Source: Verrucomicrobiota bacterium
GTDB lineage: Bacteria > Verrucomicrobiota > Verrucomicrobiia > Chthoniobacterales > UBA10450
Reading direction: 5' to 3'
DNA length: 9,421 bases
Assembly (NCBI GenBank): GCA_003217965.1
Contig: QHNB01000231.1
Coordinates: 1 to 9,421, forward strand
Shown here: one piece after another, positions 6,360 through 9,421 of the stretch
Layout: the number at the start of each line of letters is the position of its first letter
Position numbering within the stretch: the first letter of the stretch is position 1
Notes under the pieces: model-generated
Databases searched by the model: none
What the model saw: only the letters and a program-made list of their open reading frames with translations
Told to the model about the DNA's origin: nothing
Position numbers and translations under genes: made by a program

Positions 6360-6390
6360 CAGAGATGTCTCGGCTTCGCACGACATGACA
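6360..6390. repeat. Second copy of the right half of the interspersed element
   Basis: These 31 bases match 6251-6281 with a single difference (T to A at 6380), 109 bases further on. The copy begins CAGAGATGTCTCGGCTTCG and ends CGACATGACA. It lacks the left GTCATTCCGAG half, so it is a partial or degraded element. The 288-base gap between the UDG stop and the thuA start holds nothing else recognisable, and I see no clear thuA promoter. Confidence 0.7.
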
Positions 6391-6442
6391 AGGGCTTCTC
6401 TCCATTCTCGCTTAATTTTGCTCATTTTTCTGTTTTCCTGAT

Positions 6443-7063
6443 TCAGCCTTTCAGTTCTCGGATTGCTGGGTGACGAGCGATTTTGCGCATCGCTTTAATC
6501 AGCAATTCGCGGCCGGGCGAGATTTTGGGCCACGGAGAAGCGCCGGAAGGATGGGGCAGAGGAATCAAATCGAAGGCCAGGCCGCGACGTTTGATAACAA
6601 ATTTTTGGCCGATCACCGACTCGAGTTTTTCGAATGCAACGAACTGCGCGATAGCAAGTCTACCGACCGGAATGACCAAGCGCGGCCGGAGAATCTCGAA
6701 CTCGTCATTCATCCAGGACGAACAGTTCCGAATTTCTTGCGGATTTGGGACCCGGTCGGTGCCATCAGAGCCTTTGCCCGGGAAACAGCGGCAAACCGCG
6801 GCGAAATAAATTCGTGAGCGCATCATCTTTTCGTCCATCCCGCAATACTCTTCGAACCATCGAAACAGGGTCTTGCCAGCCGTATGCGCAAAGGGACGTT
6901 TCAGCACGGGTTCGCGGACGCCCGGCGCCTGACCGATCAGCATGACTTTGCTGACAACGGCGCCACCGGAGATTGGAGGCGGCGACATACGCGGGCAACG
7001 GCGACATTGCACGAGTCGCGCAACATGGCCCTCCAGTAATCGCTGCCGAGGCGGCCGTGGCAT
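6443..7063 (-). CDS. Uracil-DNA glycosylase, Fe-S (family 4-like) type
   Basis: A 206-residue DNA repair glycosylase that would remove uracil from DNA. The motif GQAPGVRE (44-51) corresponds to the family 4 GEAPG active-site loop, followed by RPFAHTAGKTLFRWF (56-70). LRPRLVIPVGRLAIAQF (125-141) is the central strand and helix, and HPSG (171-174) is the second catalytic loop, with its histidine. Four cysteines could hold a 4Fe-4S cluster: Cys20 and Cys23 (QCRRCPRM), then Cys93 (RCFPGK) and Cys114 (IRNC). The last pair is 20 residues apart, wider than the roughly 15-16 I expect in classical family 4 enzymes, because of a GSDGTDR-like insertion. The ATG at 7063 puts the first CxxC at residue 20, as expected. 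It lies 99 bases after the DUF2905 gene stop. Confidence 0.83.
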   Translation of the reverse strand: MPRPPRQRLLEGHVARLVQCRRCPRMSPPPISGGAVVSKVMLIGQAPGVREPVLKRPFAHTAGKTLFRWFEEYCGMDEKMMRSRIYFAAVCRCFPGKGSDGTDRVPNPQEIRNCSSWMNDEFEILRPRLVIPVGRLAIAQFVAFEKLESVIGQKFVIKRRGLAFDLIPLPHPSGASPWPKISPGRELLIKAMRKIARHPAIRELKG

Positions 7064-7081
7064 ACAGCAAGGATCGAAAGA

Positions 7082-7150
7082 GGGGCGATTCAGGTCAATT
7101 GCCCTACCAACTTGGCTTAAGGTAGGGGTCGCTTTACCGAACCGCCCGCG
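7082..7150. repeat. Two abutting palindromic repeat units between UDG and DUF2905 genes
   Basis: GGGCGATT (7083-7090) pairs with AATTGCCC (7097-7104) with one wobble, resembling the perfect hairpin after yjbQ. CCCTACC (7102-7108) pairs exactly with GGTAGGG (7121-7127) around a 12-base loop. The right end (7127-7150) is an inverted copy of 1634-1657 with 21 of 24 bases matching. The unit lies just past the DUF2905 stop and upstream of the UDG start. Confidence 0.6.
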
Positions 7151-7162
7151 CTTAACTTGCCT

Positions 7163-7375
7163 CTAGCGGCGAAAAAGAGAGAAGATCAGGCTCAAGACGA
7201 TGCTAATGACGATGCAGGTGACGATTGGGAAGTAAAATGCGGTGTTTCCGCGTTCAATCCGGATATCGCCCGGGAGCCGTCCCAACCAACCGGCGCCAAA
7301 CCCACTCCACAGGAGAGCGCCGACCACGACGATCACGATCCCGATGACAACGAGAAATTTTCCGATTTCGGGCAT
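7163..7375 (-). CDS. DUF2905 family small membrane protein
   Basis: A 70-residue protein with two predicted membrane helices (about residues 5-25, rich in V/I/L/G, and 50-67) joined by a short loop carrying GRLPGDIRIERGNTAFYFP, the signature of DUF2905. It ends in LSLIFSLFRR. Function is unknown; such proteins are widespread, short and usually single-domain. The open frame extends to 7591, but that would overlap the divergent cbpA-like gene and add residues with no family similarity, so I start at ATG 7375 (MPEIGKFL). ATG at 7384 (MNAMPEIG) is equally plausible. Neither start has a Shine-Dalgarno sequence. It is divergent from the J-domain gene with about 120 bases between starts, where both promoters should lie. 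Confidence 0.85.
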   Translation of the reverse strand: MPEIGKFLVVIGIVIVVVGALLWSGFGAGWLGRLPGDIRIERGNTAFYFPIVTCIVISIVLSLIFSLFRR

Positions 7376-7497
7376 CGCGTTCATTTCGCGCCAGCATGGG
7401 TCGGTGGCCGCCGAATTCCATCGCTGAGACCAGCGGACGCGTACAAATTTGGCACGGCCGGTTGCGAACGCCAAAGGTGCGCTGACATTCGCATCAC

Positions 7498-8466
7498 ATG
7501 GCAGTCCAATTTCGTGACTATTACGAAACCCTGGGAGTTTCGAAGACGGCGAGCGACGAAGAGATTCGCAGCGCGTTCCGGAAGCTTGCACGGAAATATC
7601 ACCCAGATGTAGCCAAGGACAAAAAGACGGCCGAAGAGAAATTTAAGGAGATCAACGAAGCTTACGAAGTCCTGAGCGACCCGGAAAAGCGGAAGAAATA
7701 CGATCAGCTCGGTGCCAATTGGAATCAGCCGGGCGGATTTCAACCGCCACCGGATTGGGGCGGCGGCGCTCAGCCGGGTGGCTATTACCAATGGAGTGGT
7801 GGCGACGGTGGCGGGATCGACTTTGAATTCGGCGGAACTGGCTTTAGCGATTTCTTTGAAGCATTTTTTGGCGGCGGTCGTGGCCGGTCAGCCTTTGGCG
7901 GATTTGGTCAGCGTCAGCGCACGGCTGAGCGCGGGAGCGATGTCGAGGCTGATATTATGGTCACGCTTGAGGAAGCTCTTCATGGAGCGACGCGCCAGGT
8001 TTCGCTGCGACGGGCGGGATCGAAGAAGGTCGAAACCTATCAGGTGAAAATCCCGCGCGGGGTGCGCGAAGGACAGCGCATTCGGCTTGCCGGTCAGGGC
8101 GAAGCCGGAGAACGCGGTGGGCAAAGTGGCGATTTGTTTCTGCGCGTGCGGCTGGCGCGCCATCCTGATTTTACAGTCGAAGGAGCGGACCTGATTCACG
8201 ATGTGAGGATTGCGCCATGGCAGGCGATATTGGGGGATCAACTGATGGTGCCGACGCTCGAAGGCAAGGCGCGATTGAAGATTCCGCAGGGAACTCAAGG
8301 CGGTCAGCGATTTCGTTTGCGCGAGCGCGGATTGCCGGGCGTCTCCGGCAGCCGCGGCGATCTCTACGTCGTGGTACAAATCACCATTCCGAAAAAGTTA
8401 AGCGAGCGCGAACGAGAGATTTGGGAGCAACTCGCGCAATTGCATGGTCGAGCGAATTCGGCTTAA
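7498..8466 (+). CDS. cbpA: CbpA-like J-domain co-chaperone (DnaJ without zinc finger)
   Basis: A 322-residue type II Hsp40. The J domain occupies residues 6-72 (DYYETLGVSKTASDEEIR, the HPD tripeptide at 35-37, and YEVLSDPEKRKKYDQLG). A Gly/Pro/Phe-rich linker follows (about 75-140, including FSDFFEAFFGGG). Then come the two C-terminal beta-sandwich substrate-binding domains (ADIMVTLEEALHGATRQVSL at about 151-170, IPRGVREGQRIRLAGQGE at 185-202, GDLFLRVRLARHPDF at 211-225, and the closing QITIPKKLSERERE). The CxxCxGxG zinc repeats of DnaJ are absent, which fits CbpA/DnaJ2. It would hand substrates to DnaK and stimulate its ATPase in the cytoplasm. The start is ATG at 7498, without a clear Shine-Dalgarno. 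rpiB follows after 8 bases, so they are likely one transcript. Confidence 0.93.
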   Translation: MAVQFRDYYETLGVSKTASDEEIRSAFRKLARKYHPDVAKDKKTAEEKFKEINEAYEVLSDPEKRKKYDQLGANWNQPGGFQPPPDWGGGAQPGGYYQWSGGDGGGIDFEFGGTGFSDFFEAFFGGGRGRSAFGGFGQRQRTAERGSDVEADIMVTLEEALHGATRQVSLRRAGSKKVETYQVKIPRGVREGQRIRLAGQGEAGERGGQSGDLFLRVRLARHPDFTVEGADLIHDVRIAPWQAILGDQLMVPTLEGKARLKIPQGTQGGQRFRLRERGLPGVSGSRGDLYVVVQITIPKKLSEREREIWEQLAQLHGRANSA

Positions 8467-8474
8467 ACGATTCG

Positions 8475-8912
8475 ATGAAGATTTCGCTCGGAACGGATCA
8501 CGCCGGCTTCGACTTAAAAGAGAAGGTAAAAGCGCTTTTGGGTGAGTTGGGGCATGAAGTCAAAGATTTCGGAACCTTCAGCGCAGAACCACCGGTTGAC
8601 TATCCGCTCTTTGTGCGGCCGGCTGCGGAAGCGGTTGCTCACGGTCAATGCGACCGTGGAATCGTGTTTGGGGGCTCTGGCAATGGCGAAGCTATGACCG
8701 CGAACAAGGTGCGTGGCATTCGATGTGCGCTTTGTTGGAATGAAGAAGTGGCGCGGCTTTCGCGACAACACAATGACGCCAACGTTCTCTCCCTCGGCGA
8801 GCGCGTAATTCCCGAAGACACAGCGCTCGCAATCGTGCGGGTGTGGCTAACAACCGAATTCGAAGGCGGAAGACACATCAGGCGAATCGCCGAAATCGAA
8901 ACCGAATCGTGA
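8475..8912 (+). CDS. rpiB: Ribose-5-phosphate isomerase B (RpiB), Glu-type active site
   Basis: A 145-residue RpiB/LacAB-family isomerase interconverting ribose 5-phosphate and ribulose 5-phosphate in the pentose phosphate pathway. Landmarks are ISLGTDHAGFDLKEKVK (3-19, with the DHAG motif), VDYPLF (41-46), GIVFGGSGNGEAMTANKVRGIRCAL (62-86), RQHNDANVLSLGERV (97-111) and a C-terminal RHIRRI. The E. coli-type catalytic cysteine (in a CGTG loop) is replaced by GGSGNGE; Glu72 aligns with the glutamate reported as the base in Mycobacterium tuberculosis RpiB. I start at ATG 8475, because the longer open frame from 8217 only overlaps the J-domain gene. The 8-base spacing after cbpA suggests co-transcription. 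It converges on the prenyltransferase gene 36 bases away. Confidence 0.93.
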   Translation: MKISLGTDHAGFDLKEKVKALLGELGHEVKDFGTFSAEPPVDYPLFVRPAAEAVAHGQCDRGIVFGGSGNGEAMTANKVRGIRCALCWNEEVARLSRQHNDANVLSLGERVIPEDTALAIVRVWLTTEFEGGRHIRRIAEIETES

Positions 8913-8916
8913 CCTC

Positions 8917-8954
8917 GGCTAGAATGTGCATGGGACTGGGCACTGGCGCTAGCC
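8917..8954. terminator. Possible bidirectional stem-loop between convergent genes
   Basis: GGCTAG (8917-8922) is complementary to CTAGCC (8949-8954), and inside it GTGC (8926-8929) pairs with GCAC (8940-8943). The two stems are separated by unequal internal loops, so the structure is imperfect. The position between two facing genes fits a shared terminator. There is no T-tract on either strand, and the right arm contains the ubiA stop codon. Confidence 0.3.
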
Positions 8955-9421
8955 TGTGCGGTCGAACCAAACTGCGATTAAAAACAGCGCGCTAACGAAT
9001 GCGTTGCTCTGAAAGAAAGCGCGGTTGATCCCGGCTACGTCGAGGAAGCGCGCACTGCGATGTTCAAAGACCAGCGCAGCGGCGACCAAAATCATCGCCG
9101 AAAAATAAAGCGAGCCGAGCTTCGCCACGATGCCGAATAGAATCAGGGCGACAAACATCATCAAATGCAGCACTTGGGCGAACCGCAAAGTGCGCGCAAT
9201 CCCGAGCCGCACGGCGAGAGAATGCAAGCCTTCGCCACGATCGAAATCGTAATCCTGGATGGAATAAATCAGATCGAATCCAGCCACCCAACAGACCACT
9301 CCGAAAGCCAGAATGAGTGGAGGCAACCCGATTCGACCAGTTTGCGCGATCCAGGCGGCGATGGGCGCGATTCCGAGCGCGAGACCGAGAAAAAAATGTG
9401 TCGTGTCGGTAAAACGTTTGG
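8949..9421 (-). CDS. UbiA-family polyprenyltransferase, C-terminal part (possible MqnP)
   Basis: The gene runs off the right edge; about 157 residues are visible, read from base 9419 down to the TAG at 8949-8951. The visible part begins KRFTDTTHFFLGLALGIAPIAAWIA, matching the UbiA 'YxxTKRF...HFxLGxxLGxAPxGAW' segment. The second aspartate-rich motif follows, DLIYSIQDYDFDRGEGLHSLAVRLG, which binds Mg-diphosphate of the prenyl donor. Four or so hydrophobic helices complete an integral membrane enzyme. It attaches a polyprenyl chain to an aromatic quinone precursor. In menaquinone-only bacteria this 'UbiA_other' type is usually MqnP of the futalosine route; that assignment is inference, since no other mqn gene is in view. 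No start is visible; TTG at 9324-9326 is internal to the conserved protein and is not the true start. Confidence 0.9.
   Translation of the reverse strand, partial: KRFTDTTHFFLGLALGIAPIAAWIAQTGRIGLPPLILAFGVVCWVAGFDLIYSIQDYDFDRGEGLHSLAVRLGIARTLRFAQVLHLMMFVALILFGIVAKLGSLYFSAMILVAAALVFEHRSARFLDVAGINRAFFQSNAFVSALFLIAVWFDRTG

Noticed and set aside
6251..6390. CRISPR array suggested by two near-identical 31-base repeats.
   Set aside because: Only two copies, separated by 78 bases, one of them part of a longer palindromic element that recurs elsewhere; no cas gene and no regular spacer pattern.
6206..6473. Small ORFs on both strands in the gap between UDG and thuA, for example proteins with repeated 'MSxRAKPRHL' or 'HVERSRDIS' words.
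   Set aside because: They are produced by the GTCATTCCGAG/CGACATGAC repeat copies being open in several frames; the protein repetition mirrors the DNA repeat and there is no start context or family similarity.
7376..7591. N-terminal extension of the DUF2905 gene to give 142 residues.
   Set aside because: The extra residues are low-complexity and without family similarity, and overlap the start of the divergent J-domain gene; the family begins near the internal ATG.
8217..8474. Upstream extension of rpiB within the J-domain gene.
   Set aside because: The extension is out of frame with, and fully inside, the conserved C-terminal domain of the CbpA-like protein; RpiB begins at MKISLGTDHAG.

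Overview
The window looks like a piece of an ordinary chromosome from a moderately GC-rich, free-living bacterium. I would place it near the Verrucomicrobia (Chthoniobacterales or 'Spartobacteria'-like soil lineages). This rests on recognised protein flavour, the mixture of housekeeping genes, the absence of clear Shine-Dalgarno sequences before the starts I inspected, and several families of small intergenic repeats I associate with such genomes. The placement is inference, not something the sequence proves.

Layout. (1) 1-1528: the 3' end of yajQ (+) converges on a two-gene minus-strand unit, hpt then a moaD/thiS-like gene (4-bp overlap). A yjbQ-family gene (+) starts divergently, 22 bp from the longest hpt start. 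(2) 1529-1825: a gap with no gene, filled with short palindromic repeats. (3) 1826-6154: a minus-strand run of thuA-like gene, pepF pseudogene, TPR protein and EstB-like serine hydrolase. (4) 6155-6442: a second repeat-rich gap. (5) 6443-7384: a minus-strand uracil-DNA glycosylase with four putative Fe-S cysteines and a small DUF2905 membrane protein. (6) 7498-8912: a plus-strand pair, a CbpA-like J-domain co-chaperone and ribose-5-phosphate isomerase B, converging on (7) the 3' part of a UbiA-family prenyltransferase (8949 to the window edge).

The strongest observation is the oligoendopeptidase F gene. Its two halves are well conserved, but the segment that should carry the zinc-binding HExxH motif is missing and the reading frame shifts at exactly that point. 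The enzyme is therefore dead, or the assembly is wrong there. The next observation is a set of related intergenic repeats, some of which supply the stop codon of the neighbouring gene and generate spurious small ORFs. I see no CRISPR array, transposase, phage gene, tRNA or rRNA, and no convincing new multi-gene system.
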